64,000 bases of DNA from assembly GCF_004343725.1 (NCBI RefSeq), contig NZ_PTQW01000014.1, positions 89,465-153,464 on the forward strand. The letters run 5' to 3'. Below are positions 1 through 8,400 of the stretch, one piece after another. Source of the stretch: Treponema sp. J25. GTDB lineage: Bacteria; Spirochaetota; Spirochaetia; Treponematales; Breznakiellaceae. The position numbers and the translations under genes were made by a program. The notes under the pieces are model-generated. The model did no database searches. It had not been told where the DNA came from and was given only the letters and a program-made list of their open reading frames with translations. Within the stretch, counting starts at the first letter, position 1. Every line of letters begins with the position of its first letter.

Positions 1-323
1 CGGATCTCTTAGAAAGCGAGCAATTCTCCATCCTAAAAGCCCATAGTGGAGATGAAGCGCTATCATTAATCATCAACAACGAGTTAGATCTTATCCTGGC
101 AGATCTTTCCTTACCAGGAATGAATGCTATAGAAATAAAACAACAAATAAACCACTACTCCCGATTGGTAGGGATTCCCTTTGTACTCATCACCGATAAA
201 AAACGGGTTGAAATTTTAAAACAGGCCTATGCCCAGGGAATACTCATCGTCCTGGAACGGCCCCTCTTTCTCGAAGAACTTCTTGCTATTGTTTCGAATT
301 TCAGTAAAACCAAGGTGGTGTAA
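1..323 (+). CDS. Response-regulator receiver domain, N-terminally cut by window edge
   Basis: The reading frame is open from base 3 to the stop at 321-323, giving at least 106 residues; the start lies outside the window. The visible part reads as the second half of a CheY-like receiver. The segment LILADLSLPGM holds the likely phosphoacceptor Asp (bases about 99-101), followed by LITDK with the conserved Thr. The usual Lys-Pro near the end appears as ERPLF, so the conserved lysine seems replaced, which may alter phosphorylation. There is no output domain before the stop. The stop is 2 bases before the ATG of the glycosyltransferase gene, so the two are probably co-transcribed and the receiver may control that enzyme. 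The receiver fold is clear; the pathway is inference. Confidence 0.75.
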   Translation, partial: DLLESEQFSILKAHSGDEALSLIINNELDLILADLSLPGMNAIEIKQQINHYSRLVGIPFVLITDKKRVEILKQAYAQGILIVLERPLFLEELLAIVSNFSKTKVV

Positions 324-325
324 CA

Positions 326-3169
326 ATGGCAGAAACACTAGGATTTTTTTTCGGGATTTCCCTGGTTTTTGCTTTCATAATTCTTCTGCTTAGTAAATTG
401 AGAACCCGTAAAGAACTAAGAACAATACAAAAAATAAGAGAGGCATTCAAGAAATATATAAAAGAGGGAATAACTCCAGACCCATTTCAGTTCCCCATTG
501 AGATATTTTTGCGAGAAGTAGTGCGTATTAATGAAGAAATTCAACTTGATGCTGCTTATTTTGACTATCTGTATAACCGGCTGGGTAAAAAGTGGATGAC
601 CCGTTTACAAAAAACATTAAAAAATACAAAACCATACAAACGAATTGAAGCGGCTATTTTCCTCAGTCTTTTTACCAGAGAAGAAAACATCGTTGCCATT
701 GGGAATCAGCTTCAACATGAGAAGATTCCTTATGTACAATTACAGCTTGCCTATTCTTTAGTTCAGCTTAAGGCAACTTCCTATATACCAACAATTATTG
801 CGCTTATGAAAAACAAAGAAGAATGGCTTTCCTACCGGATTGCAGAAATTCTTTTAGGTTTTGGCCAGAGTCTTGAAGGGTATCTTCTTGAACAATGCCG
901 AACAAAACCACTCCTTTCAAAAGAAGAGATCATCCTTCTTTGTGTTTTTCTCAGGCGTTTTCCGCAACCTGAGTTATTGGAACACCTGGTGTTACTTTTA
1001 AATAGCTCCTTTTCAGCGAGCCTTATAGTAGGCGAAGTACTTTTACAGCATTATCCCTATATTCTTTGCGATAATATGTATTTACAACACCCTAATCACG
1101 TAATCCGTTCTCTTGCTTATGAAGCACTTGGAACAAGAGATAATCTTAAAACACTGTTTCATCTTATTAAAGTATCGGGAGATCCCTATATTACCGATGG
1201 AGTAACCAGGGGATTACAAAAACTTATATCAAAAAATAAAAAACATTTAGAACTTCTGTATACTACCTTTAACCGTTTTTATAGAAAATCCGAATCTCTA
1301 AAAAACAAGAATTCATTGCATCGCACTTTTACAACACTCGGAAAAGTATTACTCCCTGAATTGGAGTATTTTTTGTACGGAGGTTACGACCTAGAAGGAT
1401 TGCTTTACTATGCATGCGAGTCAGAACAGCTCAGCGTACTTTCTTCGTTTTTAGATACAAACAAGAATCCTAAATATGAAGAACAAATACTACATACTAT
1501 TAAAGAAATCCTGAAAAAAAATCCAGACTTCTTACAGATTATACAAAAACATTGTACCAATACTGAGTTACTTAAAAAGTTAGGGCTTGAAAAACTACCG
1601 GAACAATCTCGAGAACCTCCGCTCAAGCTGAGTAAAAGAGCTCGCTTGGTGCTTTTTATTCTGGGCATTGCCCTATTAACCGTTCCTTTTATAAGTTGGG
1701 CTTCTCTTTTCTTTACCCATTCATTCGAGATACAGAAGGCAAGCCAACTTTTTATTGAGAACTTTACCCGTGCAATGACCGGGTACTTCCTTATTCTCAA
1801 CAGCATTTACCTTTTTCTGGTGCTTCTTTCCGGTATGAACATACAACGGCAATATAAAAACTGGCAGAGTATCCGTTCTAGTTTTCTCAGCCTGGAAAAC
1901 ATGTTACCTTCCGTGTCTATTCTTGCCCCAGCATTTAAAGAAGAACTAACCATTGTTGATAGTGTTCGTTCTTTACTTTCCCTTAATTATCCCAAATTCG
2001 AAGTCATTGTTATTTGCGATGGCTCCCCTGATAGAACCTTACAAAAACTGATTACCGCTTTTAATTTAGAACGGATTGAACGGGAAGCCATTACCGCTAT
2101 ACCGACCCGTCCCATCCGAGGCTTTTACGGAAGCAAGCAATATCCCTATCTCCTGGTAATCGATAAATTAAACGGAGGCAAAGCGGATAGTTTAAATGCG
2201 GGCATCAATTACGCTAAAAATGATTACCTCTGCTGTATTGATGCGGACTCGCTCCTCGAAAAAGATGCGTTACTCCGCATGATGCATCATATCATCAGCG
2301 CAGAAAAGGAAGTTCTCGCCTGTGGGGGAAACATTCTTCCCGTTAATGGCTGCAAGGTCCAGAGTGGGGCTATTAAAGAAATTCATATACCAAACAAGCT
2401 TCTGTCCCGTTTCCAAACTATAGAGTACCTCCGGGCTTTTCTCACCGGTCGTTTGGGCTGGGCCATGCTCGATGCCCTGGTAATCATTTCGGGAGCCTTT
2501 GGGGTATTTAGCCGAAAACGGGTATTGGAAATAAACGGATATCTTACAGGCTCCGCTTCCGGTAAGATGGATACGGTGGGGGAAGACATGGAACTGGTGG
2601 TTCGGCTGAGGCGCCATGCCCGTGAAAACAAGATACCCGCTACCGTAAGTTATTGTTACAACGCTAACTGCTGGACTGAGGTTCCCGAGGACTGGGGAAG
2701 TTTTTCTCGACAACGGGATCGCTGGCACCGGGGATTGCTGGAAATTCTTACCTTTCACTGGAAATGTCTTGGCCGTCCCCGTTATGGGGCGATGGGGCTT
2801 CTGGCCCTTCCCTACTTTTGGATTTTCGAGTGCATCGGTCCTTTTTTTGAGCTTTTTAGTCTGGTCACCGTGCTTATAGGGCTGGTCACTGGTTTCTTAT
2901 CCTTTAAAGCCTTTAGTATCTTTTTCTCAGCTTCGGTTCTTTTGGGAACCACAATTTCAGTGATTTCTCTTGTTTTTACTGAAGCGCGAATTGCAACTAT
3001 TCCTCTTCGGGAAACTCTACTATTGTTGTTATTTACCTTATTTGAAAATTTTGGCTACCGCCAACTGGTGGCAATTAAAAGAGTTCCTGCGTACTTTAAG
3101 CTTCTAATTGGCAAATCAGGATGGGGAGCTATTAAACGAAGGGGATTCACTCCAAGCACTAAGAACTAA
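326..3169 (+). CDS. HEAT-like repeat / processive family 2 glycosyltransferase, membrane-bound (947 aa)
   Basis: Residues about 5-22 form a membrane anchor. Residues about 90-430 are a helical, HEAT-like region, two more membrane helices follow (about 445-465 and 485-505), then a GT2 catalytic domain (about 525-810) and several C-terminal helices (about 825-910). The catalytic signature of processive GT2 enzymes such as BcsA and PgaC is complete: VICDGSPD, the DxD motif in CIDADS (about 636), GEDME (about 751) and QRDRW (QxxRW, about 795). By family it should use a nucleotide sugar in the cytoplasm to extend a beta-linked polysaccharide and pass it across the inner membrane. The polymer is unknown. 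The N-terminal repeat region is unusual for the family and may bind a partner. The gene directly follows a receiver gene (2-base gap). Confidence 0.85.
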   Translation: MAETLGFFFGISLVFAFIILLLSKLRTRKELRTIQKIREAFKKYIKEGITPDPFQFPIEIFLREVVRINEEIQLDAAYFDYLYNRLGKKWMTRLQKTLKNTKPYKRIEAAIFLSLFTREENIVAIGNQLQHEKIPYVQLQLAYSLVQLKATSYIPTIIALMKNKEEWLSYRIAEILLGFGQSLEGYLLEQCRTKPLLSKEEIILLCVFLRRFPQPELLEHLVLLLNSSFSASLIVGEVLLQHYPYILCDNMYLQHPNHVIRSLAYEALGTRDNLKTLFHLIKVSGDPYITDGVTRGLQKLISKNKKHLELLYTTFNRFYRKSESLKNKNSLHRTFTTLGKVLLPELEYFLYGGYDLEGLLYYACESEQLSVLSSFLDTNKNPKYEEQILHTIKEILKKNPDFLQIIQKHCTNTELLKKLGLEKLPEQSREPPLKLSKRARLVLFILGIALLTVPFISWASLFFTHSFEIQKASQLFIENFTRAMTGYFLILNSIYLFLVLLSGMNIQRQYKNWQSIRSSFLSLENMLPSVSILAPAFKEELTIVDSVRSLLSLNYPKFEVIVICDGSPDRTLQKLITAFNLERIEREAITAIPTRPIRGFYGSKQYPYLLVIDKLNGGKADSLNAGINYAKNDYLCCIDADSLLEKDALLRMMHHIISAEKEVLACGGNILPVNGCKVQSGAIKEIHIPNKLLSRFQTIEYLRAFLTGRLGWAMLDALVIISGAFGVFSRKRVLEINGYLTGSASGKMDTVGEDMELVVRLRRHARENKIPATVSYCYNANCWTEVPEDWGSFSRQRDRWHRGLLEILTFHWKCLGRPRYGAMGLLALPYFWIFECIGPFFELFSLVTVLIGLVTGFLSFKAFSIFFSASVLLGTTISVISLVFTEARIATIPLRETLLLLLFTLFENFGYRQLVAIKRVPAYFKLLIGKSGWGAIKRRGFTPSTKN

Positions 3170-3602
3170 ACATTGACTAGCCCTTCAGAATAATGGAAGG
3201 CGGCCATACAAATAATTATGGTTATTAAAAGCAAAAATTTCCCTCACCACAAGGGGCCCTATAGGAAGACACCACAGATCTCCTGTCCGGGTTCTCACTT
3301 AAAGAGAACTTCGCAGCACCACCCCGCAATCCAAAAATAGCGTATCATCACTAAGCGGCAAAAGTAGATAAAAGAATGGTTCTCTTTCCGCCGCTCCTCC
3401 TCAGTGTATCGCCTATGATCCTTAGCCGGCCGCAAGGGCTGGCGGCCAAACCTGCAAGCGGCATGCCGCAAGGGCCGGGGCTTTGGTGCAAACCCCAGCC
3501 AAGCCCACATCTGCCACAGCCAAAGGCAGGCCTAGGCCCGGCCCAAGGGAGAGCCCCGCCATAGCCAAGCCCGAGGCCGTCCCGACCCGCGGCACCCCAA
3601 CG
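3170..3602. other. Intergenic, GC-rich second half
   Basis: Lies between the convergent glycosyltransferase and rsgA genes. A weak hairpin at about 3181-3202 (CCTTC/GGAAGG) lacks a T tract. Bases about 3420-3602 are very GC-rich; read on the minus strand they give an Ala/Gly/Leu/Pro-rich string resembling the repeat insert inside RsgA, but with no start site or domain. I see no supported gene here. Confidence 0.4.
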
Positions 3603-4898
3603 CTAGCGCCGGCTTTTCTGCAGGCTTTTAGCAAATTTGGAGATCTGCTTCCAGCGGGCCTTTTCCGCCCGCAGGGCCTGGTCATCGAGCCGGCGGTCCA
3701 GCCAGGCCTGTTCCCGCTTAAGCTGCAGGTAGGAGCGGTAACGGCCCTCATCTAACTCACCAGAAGCCAGGGCAGCCTGGACCGCGCAGCCCGGCTCGCC
3801 TTCATGGCTGCAATCGGAGAAACGGCATTGGTCCGCTAGGCAGGCAATATCGGAAAAGCTCGCGGCCAGGTCATCCCCATCGGCCCATAGCTTTAATTCC
3901 CGGATTCCGGGACTATCAATGATGAGAAGCCCTGACGAAAGCCGGTAGAGCCGGCTTGAGGTAGTGGTATGCCGGCCCTTCCGGTCCGATTCCCGAACAG
4001 CCCCTTCCCGGGGTGCGGCTTCTTCGTCCAAGGGGCCTGTGCAGCCCAGGCCGGCCTCCGGGGTGCCCCAGGGCAGTTCTTCCATTGACGAGATGATCGC
4101 GCTGTCACCCCCCAAAGGTGCCGCCGCCAGAGGGGTGCCAGCCAAAGATGTGCCTGCCAAAGGGGCCGCAGCCAGAGGAGCGCCCGTAACAGAGCCTAAG
4201 GCCCCGATCAGGGCAGACTTCCCTACCCCGCTTTTACCAAGCACGCCCAGGGTTTCTCCGGCAGAGAAGTAACGGCTCAATTCTTCTAAGCCCTCTCCGG
4301 TTTTCGCACTGACCGCAACTACAGGACTCCCCGGAGCGGCCAGAGCAGCGGTAGCTAAAGCGTTCCGGCGCGTTTCAGCATCCGCCAGGTCCGCCTTATT
4401 AAGGACTATACAGACCCCGCAGCCAGCGCTTCGGGCAACCACGAGGGCCCGCTCAAGAAAGGTACGGAGAAAATTTCGGCCCCCGTCCAGGGCAAACACA
4501 AGGAGCAGCGTATCGATGTTGGCCGCCAGCACCTGTTCTTCCGTTTTATCCCCCGCCGCACCTCTGCTTAAAGCTGTTTGCCGAGGGAGCACCCGGTGGA
4601 TCCGTAGGCCGTCTTCCTCAGGGTCGAGCAGCACCCAGTCTCCGGTAACAGGGTAATCAGCCCCGCCTGTGGTCCGGAACGCAAAAGCACCGCTTACCCG
4701 TATGTTGCGGTACAGACCCGCCGTACAAGCAGACGCGAGCATCAGATTTTCATCAATATAATGGGGTACAACCACATCATATTGATGATATTCCCGCCGG
4801 ATAATGCGGCCGGGAATGTATTTTCTACCATCTTCCTGGCATGCGGATTGCCAGAAGCCGTGAAATATACCCTTCCACCCCCAGGTTTCAGGATTCAT
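3603..4898 (-). CDS. rsgA: Ribosome small subunit-dependent GTPase A with a repeat insertion
   Basis: RsgA is a circularly permuted GTPase that helps mature the 30S subunit. The permuted order is visible: OB-fold N-terminus (VTGDWVLL), G4 NKAD (about residue 166), P-loop GKSGVGKS (about 218), GRHTTT (about 309), G3 DSPG (about 328), then the C-terminal zinc site CxxxxCRFSDCSH (about 351-368). Between the P-loop and GRHTTT lies an insertion of about 60 residues rich in a five-residue repeat of the APLAG/TPLAA type; the family normally has a short switch loop here. I chose the ATG at 4896-4898 (431 aa), just before the typical WGW start of the family. The frame stays open to 5036, but no upstream start has a good ribosome site. 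A promoter sits upstream at 5267-5295. Confidence 0.88.
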   Translation of the reverse strand: MNPETWGWKGIFHGFWQSACQEDGRKYIPGRIIRREYHQYDVVVPHYIDENLMLASACTAGLYRNIRVSGAFAFRTTGGADYPVTGDWVLLDPEEDGLRIHRVLPRQTALSRGAAGDKTEEQVLAANIDTLLLVFALDGGRNFLRTFLERALVVARSAGCGVCIVLNKADLADAETRRNALATAALAAPGSPVVAVSAKTGEGLEELSRYFSAGETLGVLGKSGVGKSALIGALGSVTGAPLAAAPLAGTSLAGTPLAAAPLGGDSAIISSMEELPWGTPEAGLGCTGPLDEEAAPREGAVRESDRKGRHTTTSSRLYRLSSGLLIIDSPGIRELKLWADGDDLAASFSDIACLADQCRFSDCSHEGEPGCAVQAALASGELDEGRYRSYLQLKREQAWLDRRLDDQALRAEKARWKQISKFAKSLQKSRR

Positions 4899-5185
4899 TG
4901 TGGTATACAATTGTGTTGGTCCTTTAGTCAATTTCAAAAAATTGATGAACGTAATTTCTGCATGACCGCTGGCATTAGGTTCGCTGCAAGTACTGCGGGA
5001 GCGACAGGCGCTCCATACACCGCGCATGCAATTCACGGATCAAACAGAACCGAATGTAATTATTGTGGGTTAAAAAAAGCGAGAGGATGAGCGGAAAAGA
5101 TAGGATTTAGAAACTAATTTTTTTAGAGCGAGCGCAAAACAGGCGCAGACAATATACAAGCAGGAAATGAGCGATAGTTCCTATC

Positions 5186-5230
5186 CTATCCGCGGCTCTG
5201 AACCTCTGCATATGTGCGGACAATCACCAT
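5186..5230 (-). CDS. Possible 14-residue leader peptide upstream of rsgA
   Basis: On the minus strand a strong Shine-Dalgarno (CGAGGAGGTG) lies just before an ATG at 5228-5230, which opens a 14-codon frame (starting MVIVRTY) ending in TAG at 5186-5188. It is too short for homology evidence. It may be a regulatory leader peptide, or the surviving start of a gene destroyed by mutation. The good promoter and ribosome site make it more than chance, but its role is unknown. Confidence 0.35.
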   Translation of the reverse strand: MVIVRTYAEVQSRG

Positions 5231-5266
5231 TACACACCTCCTCGTTGTAGTGTGGTATTATTAGAT

Positions 5267-5295
5267 ACCTTACCAGGGCTCGCGGGAACTGTCAA
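5267..5295 (-). promoter_or_regulatory. Sigma-70-like promoter upstream of leader ORF and rsgA
   Basis: Perfect -35 TTGACA (5290-5295 on the minus strand), 17-base spacer, weak -10 TAAGGT (5267-5272). It points toward the 14-codon frame and then rsgA. Confidence 0.5.
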
Positions 5296-5382
5296 GGAAG
5301 GGCGGAGCCTAGAAGACTAAGAGGAAGCTCCGCCCGTCGCCCCGCCCTGGCAGGCGAGCCCCACCCGCCAGGGCTCATTTCA

Positions 5383-5970
5383 TCAATATAACCTCATTCC
5401 GCAGCTCAGTGCAAAACCGTTGAGATAGGGAGTCCCATTGATATCCTTGGTCAGGATGCCATTACTCCCTAGTTCGATATAGTACGAGCTCGGCCATGAT
5501 GCGGTATCCAAGAAAAACTCAAACCCAAAATGCCCGTATCCGCCGAGGCGAAATAGCTCTGCATCAAAATCCGCATGGGAAAACACAAAGAGAAACCCGC
5601 CTTCGCCGTACAAACGGATCGCTGCAGTCTTCATAAAGGAGCCCCCCACAAGCCCAGCCCGCAAGCTGTAATAGGGCTGCCAATCGAAATTTTCCTTAAA
5701 AAGCACTGCCCCGCTCAGCCTGAGGGCACCATGATTCCAGAGGAACCAGGGGCTCGTCAGGGTGCCGCCTAAACCAAAATCATCCTCCCATTCGTGAATA
5801 GAAAACCCTACCGATAGGGCGCTGGTTTTGTTCAGCCCGCCACCTGTGGTTTCCGCAGCAGCGGGAGCGCCCACCCATAAAAGGGCTGCAAGCAAGACTG
5901 GCACAAGTGACCCGACACAGAAAGGCTGCGCAGGTTGTTTCATCAAGTTTTTCCTCTTATTCTTCATCAT
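5383..5970 (-). CDS. Small outer-membrane beta-barrel-like protein (195 aa)
   Basis: The N-terminus (MMKNKRKN then a hydrophobic stretch ending APAAAE, about residue 40) is a Sec signal peptide. The mature part of about 155 residues alternates polar and aromatic residues in short beta-type segments with Gly turns and ends in Tyr, as barrel proteins often do. I do not recognise a named family. The ATG at 5968-5970 has a good Shine-Dalgarno (GGGAGGAAG) and overlaps the stop of the winged-helix gene by 4 bases (ATGA), so it is translationally coupled as the third gene of the 6885-5383 operon. Function unknown. Confidence 0.7.
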   Translation of the reverse strand: MMKNKRKNLMKQPAQPFCVGSLVPVLLAALLWVGAPAAAETTGGGLNKTSALSVGFSIHEWEDDFGLGGTLTSPWFLWNHGALRLSGAVLFKENFDWQPYYSLRAGLVGGSFMKTAAIRLYGEGGFLFVFSHADFDAELFRLGGYGHFGFEFFLDTASWPSSYYIELGSNGILTKDINGTPYLNGFALSCGMRLY

Positions 5971-6314
5971 GTACTTCCTCCCGGAATTGATGAAAGTAAT
6001 TCCGCCAGACGGCGGCTATATACCAGCAGAGCTTCCTTGCCCTGGTCGGTAATCCGATACAGGGTACTCGGCTTGCGGCCCCGAAACTGTTTGCGGTACT
6101 CCACATAGCCCGCTTCCTCGAGCTTCCTAAGATGACTCGCCAGATTCCCATCAGAAGCGCCAATCCTATCCCGCAGGTAGGTGAACTCCGCTTCCTCACA
6201 ACCTGCCAATAAAGCCATAGCCGCAAGCCGAATCCGCGACGCAAAAAGTTCGTCCAGAGCTTCATAATGGTAGAGGTTCCAGGGCTTATCGGAATTGCTT
6301 TCGTTCTTTGACAT
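5967..6314 (-). CDS. Winged-helix transcriptional regulator, MarR/ArsR-like (HTH_34 type)
   Basis: A 115-residue single-domain protein. The order helix (ALDELFASRIRLAAMALL), recognition region (DGNLASHLRKLEEAGYV) and wing (KPSTLYRITDQGKEAL) is the pattern of small winged-helix regulators of the HTH_34/PF13601 type, which are often encoded beside an integral membrane protein. No metal-binding cysteine pair is seen. The gene overlaps the membrane protein gene upstream by 29 bases and the outer-membrane protein gene downstream by 4 bases. A palindrome inside the operon promoter (6922-6933) is a good candidate for its own binding site, implying autoregulation (inference). Confidence 0.85.
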   Translation of the reverse strand: MSKNESNSDKPWNLYHYEALDELFASRIRLAAMALLAGCEEAEFTYLRDRIGASDGNLASHLRKLEEAGYVEYRKQFRGRKPSTLYRITDQGKEALLVYSRRLAELLSSIPGGST

Positions 6315-6885
6315 AGAGGTATAAACCCGGCACCGCTTCGAATAAGAAAGCCCATATTCCCATACTCAAAGAAGCCCAGCAAGAGGGAATCCAGAACACC
6401 ATAAACGCCTGAACCACCCAGGCCCCCGCAACAACTTTAAGGAGCACATAGGCTGTGAGAACGCTGCTTACCCAATAGCCTGTCGCCACAAGGAGACTAA
6501 TGCAACACAATAGCTGCGGCAGGGACAAGCGGGCAGGGAATAACCATGAAAACATCCCTATACAGAAACAGAGGCCCAAAATAAATAGCCACAAATGACC
6601 AAACATTCGTTCCACCAGAACAGACTTTTTCTGCCTGCGCCGTATCAGGGCATAGTATCGAGCAACAAGCATAAAGCCCACCACAAAAACACCCAACCAG
6701 AGAGGCCCAATCAAACCATAGGAAGCTCTCCCCACCAAAAGGTACGTCAGCACCACCCCTACGGGGACCAGTGTGCCCCACACTACCGAAGGATACCCCG
6801 TGTAGATGAATGAACGCCGGGCTTCCTGAACCAACCTTTCGATCATATCAAGCCGTTCCTGGGGAGATAAACTCTGAGTTCCCAT
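6286..6885 (-). CDS. Integral membrane protein of a regulator operon (199 aa)
   Basis: Starts with a short amphipathic segment (SPQERLDMIERLVQEARR) followed by about five or six hydrophobic helices between residues 28 and 190 and a basic tail. I recognise no catalytic motif. The ATG at 6883-6885 follows a good ribosome site (GAGGAGGC). It is the first gene of an operon with the winged-helix regulator, which it overlaps by 29 bases. Membrane protein/HTH_34 pairs are common in bacteria and the membrane partner may modulate the regulator, but that is inference. Confidence 0.75.
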   Translation of the reverse strand: MGTQSLSPQERLDMIERLVQEARRSFIYTGYPSVVWGTLVPVGVVLTYLLVGRASYGLIGPLWLGVFVVGFMLVARYYALIRRRQKKSVLVERMFGHLWLFILGLCFCIGMFSWLFPARLSLPQLLCCISLLVATGYWVSSVLTAYVLLKVVAGAWVVQAFMVFWIPSCWASLSMGIWAFLFEAVPGLYLYVKERKQFR

Positions 6886-6912
6886 CGTAGCCTCCTCTGT
6901 AGCTTATATTCA

Positions 6913-6947
6913 ATCATAGTGCAAAGTACTTTGTTTTTCAAAGTATT
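6913..6947 (-). promoter_or_regulatory. Promoter with palindromic operator for the 6885-5383 operon
   Basis: On the minus strand: -35 TTGAAA (6936-6941), 17-base spacer, -10 TATGAT (6913-6918). The spacer contains a perfect 12-base palindrome CAAAGTACTTTG (6922-6933). A third half-site, inverted relative to it (complement of CAAAGTATT at 6939-6947), overlaps the -35. A protein bound here would block RNA polymerase; the operon's own winged-helix protein is the natural candidate. Confidence 0.65.
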
Positions 6948-6959
6948 AAAACAAAAAAT

Positions 6960-7135
6960 CAAAAATTTTTAAGACACCAACCCTAAAGGGGGAAGTCTCC
7001 CCCTCGCTCCGGCCGCCGCAGCCGCACCCACGGCGCGGCCTCTGGCGGCCTCCGCTACCCCCTCTGCGAGGGACACCCCCGCAACGCCCCCTTTTCCCGG
7101 ACCATCGCTTTTCAACGGCCCGGGGATACAGAGCC
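6960..7135. repeat. GC-rich intergenic element with inverted repeats
   Basis: After an AT-rich promoter region the composition switches abruptly to very GC-rich. Short inverted repeats are visible, such as AGGGGGAAGTCTCCCCCT at about 6986-7003, with a related CCCCCTCTGCGAGGG block near 7059-7073. It codes for nothing I can support. It has the look of a dispersed intergenic repeat, but only one copy is in this window, so that is a guess. Confidence 0.35.
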
Positions 7136-7148
7136 GTCTACAGAGGAA

Positions 7149-8123
7149 TCAGCTAGAGGCTTTTCCAAGCAGCCGTTTCATAATGTAGAGATCGGTTCCA
7201 TTCATGGTTTCAAGATTTGCGGGCGTCATGTCTCCCGGAACCTTGGGACTAAACTCAAGGATCTTCGCCCACCATTGTTCCGCCGCCGGAATGTTTTCTT
7301 TTGCCAAACTCGCATTATACATCATCAGCATCGCCATGATGGTAACAGCGGGTTCTGAATCTCCCTTTGCCAGAATAGATTGGCAAATTTTTTCCGCATT
7401 TGCATCGTTAGCGGGATTCGCATCTTGAATGAACCGCTGGGCCAGAAACACCTTCTCAAAGGAACTCATCTTTTCTATTTCTTCCCAGGAAGGGTCCGGC
7501 TTATTCGTCAGAAATTCTGTATCCGCTACCTGGTCTCCCACCAAAATCATGAGCACCGAAGCGTTCGCATCCAGATCAATGATCTTTCCACCACCCCGCA
7601 GAATTTCTCCATCCTTTCCTAAGAGGGCATTACTCATAAAAACGAGAATTTTATCGCTCTTGATTGTCGCATCCTTACCCGGAGTAAAAACCCCAATCCG
7701 GATTTCAAGGGGGCTCTTGTTTTCGAAAAATTGCCCCACATACACCTGACGCACAAGCCCATCGGGAGCATTCACGGGCAATTCATCAATAAGATAGGAT
7801 AACAACTCAAACTTTTTCTCCCGGGATAATTCCTCGTGTAACTTTAAGGAAGACAAAACCGATGAAAGAATTTTAGCTTTGCTCCACGCCGAACAGGAGA
7901 GGTACCGGGGATTGGACACAGGGAGGGTAACACTGAGAAATTCCTGGGACTGCAATTTGTCAGGATTCTCAGCGATTCCCCGAACAATTGGTTTGTCTCC
8001 TGAAGTCTGAGGAGAACCGTTTGAGGTTTCCGGAGTGCTCGCGCAGGAAAGGGCCAGAAAAACGATAGTTGCTAGAACCCCTGGGATACTCCACTTTTGT
8101 AGGGTCGTCAGATGTAAACGCAT
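7149..8123 (-). CDS. Lipoprotein of unknown function (324 aa)
   Basis: A basic N-terminus, hydrophobic core and lipobox LALSC (Cys about residue 27) show a lipoprotein signal peptide. The linker after the Cys is Ser/Thr/Pro/Gly-rich. The mature part is mixed alpha/beta: an N-terminal region with a helical stretch (AKILSSVLSSLKLHEEL), a beta-rich middle (KILVFMSNALLGKDGEIL) and a helical C-terminal third. I do not recognise a family. The start has a clear ribosome site (AATAGGAG). It is transcribed divergently from the DUF3160 lipoprotein gene. Confidence 0.75.
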   Translation of the reverse strand: MRLHLTTLQKWSIPGVLATIVFLALSCASTPETSNGSPQTSGDKPIVRGIAENPDKLQSQEFLSVTLPVSNPRYLSCSAWSKAKILSSVLSSLKLHEELSREKKFELLSYLIDELPVNAPDGLVRQVYVGQFFENKSPLEIRIGVFTPGKDATIKSDKILVFMSNALLGKDGEILRGGGKIIDLDANASVLMILVGDQVADTEFLTNKPDPSWEEIEKMSSFEKVFLAQRFIQDANPANDANAEKICQSILAKGDSEPAVTIMAMLMMYNASLAKENIPAAEQWWAKILEFSPKVPGDMTPANLETMNGTDLYIMKRLLGKASS

Positions 8124-8212
8124 GATAACTCCTATTAAATGAGGGTAAAAAGTGTTACCCCAAGTGTAAACCTTATTCTGGGAAATTACTATCCTTTTTC
8201 TATTTTTTCAGC

Positions 8213-8297
8213 TTGACACAAAGAAAGAACTTTTTATTCTTAGAATTGGCTACAAAAGGATACACCGCTTGACAAAACAGTAAGGAAGATAGAATTC
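8213..8297 (+). promoter_or_regulatory. Two candidate promoters for the DUF3160 gene
   Basis: TTGACA at 8213-8218 pairs with TATTCT at 8235-8240 (16-base spacer). A second TTGACA at 8269-8274 has TAGAAT at 8290-8295 (15-base spacer, short). Both point to the ATG at 8401. Either could be used; the -35 boxes are the strong evidence. Confidence 0.45.
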
Positions 8298-8400
8298 TTT
8301 GCATAGATCCTATCGCGGGGAAGTTTGTAAGGACCATCGGCGGAACACCCCAGAGGATCATCCCGGCCCTGCGTATATCTTCAAAAGGAGGTCTATTGGT

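Larger units (their letters stand above)
4899..5382. other. Leader region of rsgA and gap to outer-membrane protein gene
   Basis: Contains a minus-strand promoter (5267-5295), a strong ribosome-binding site with a 14-codon open frame (5186-5230), and about 290 bases of untranslated-looking DNA before the rsgA start. Bases 5300-5380 are GC-rich with no gene seen. Any longer frame through 4900-5185 has no start signal or recognisable domain. Confidence 0.4.

Noticed and set aside
2270..2758. Long minus-strand open frame inside the glycosyltransferase gene
   Set aside because: It lies antisense to the catalytic domain, has no ribosome site and no recognisable domain; the GT2 motifs on the plus strand are decisive.
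6960..7135. Integron attC site in the GC-rich element
   Set aside because: No GTTRRRY/RYYYAAC core pair with the right symmetry and no integrase nearby.
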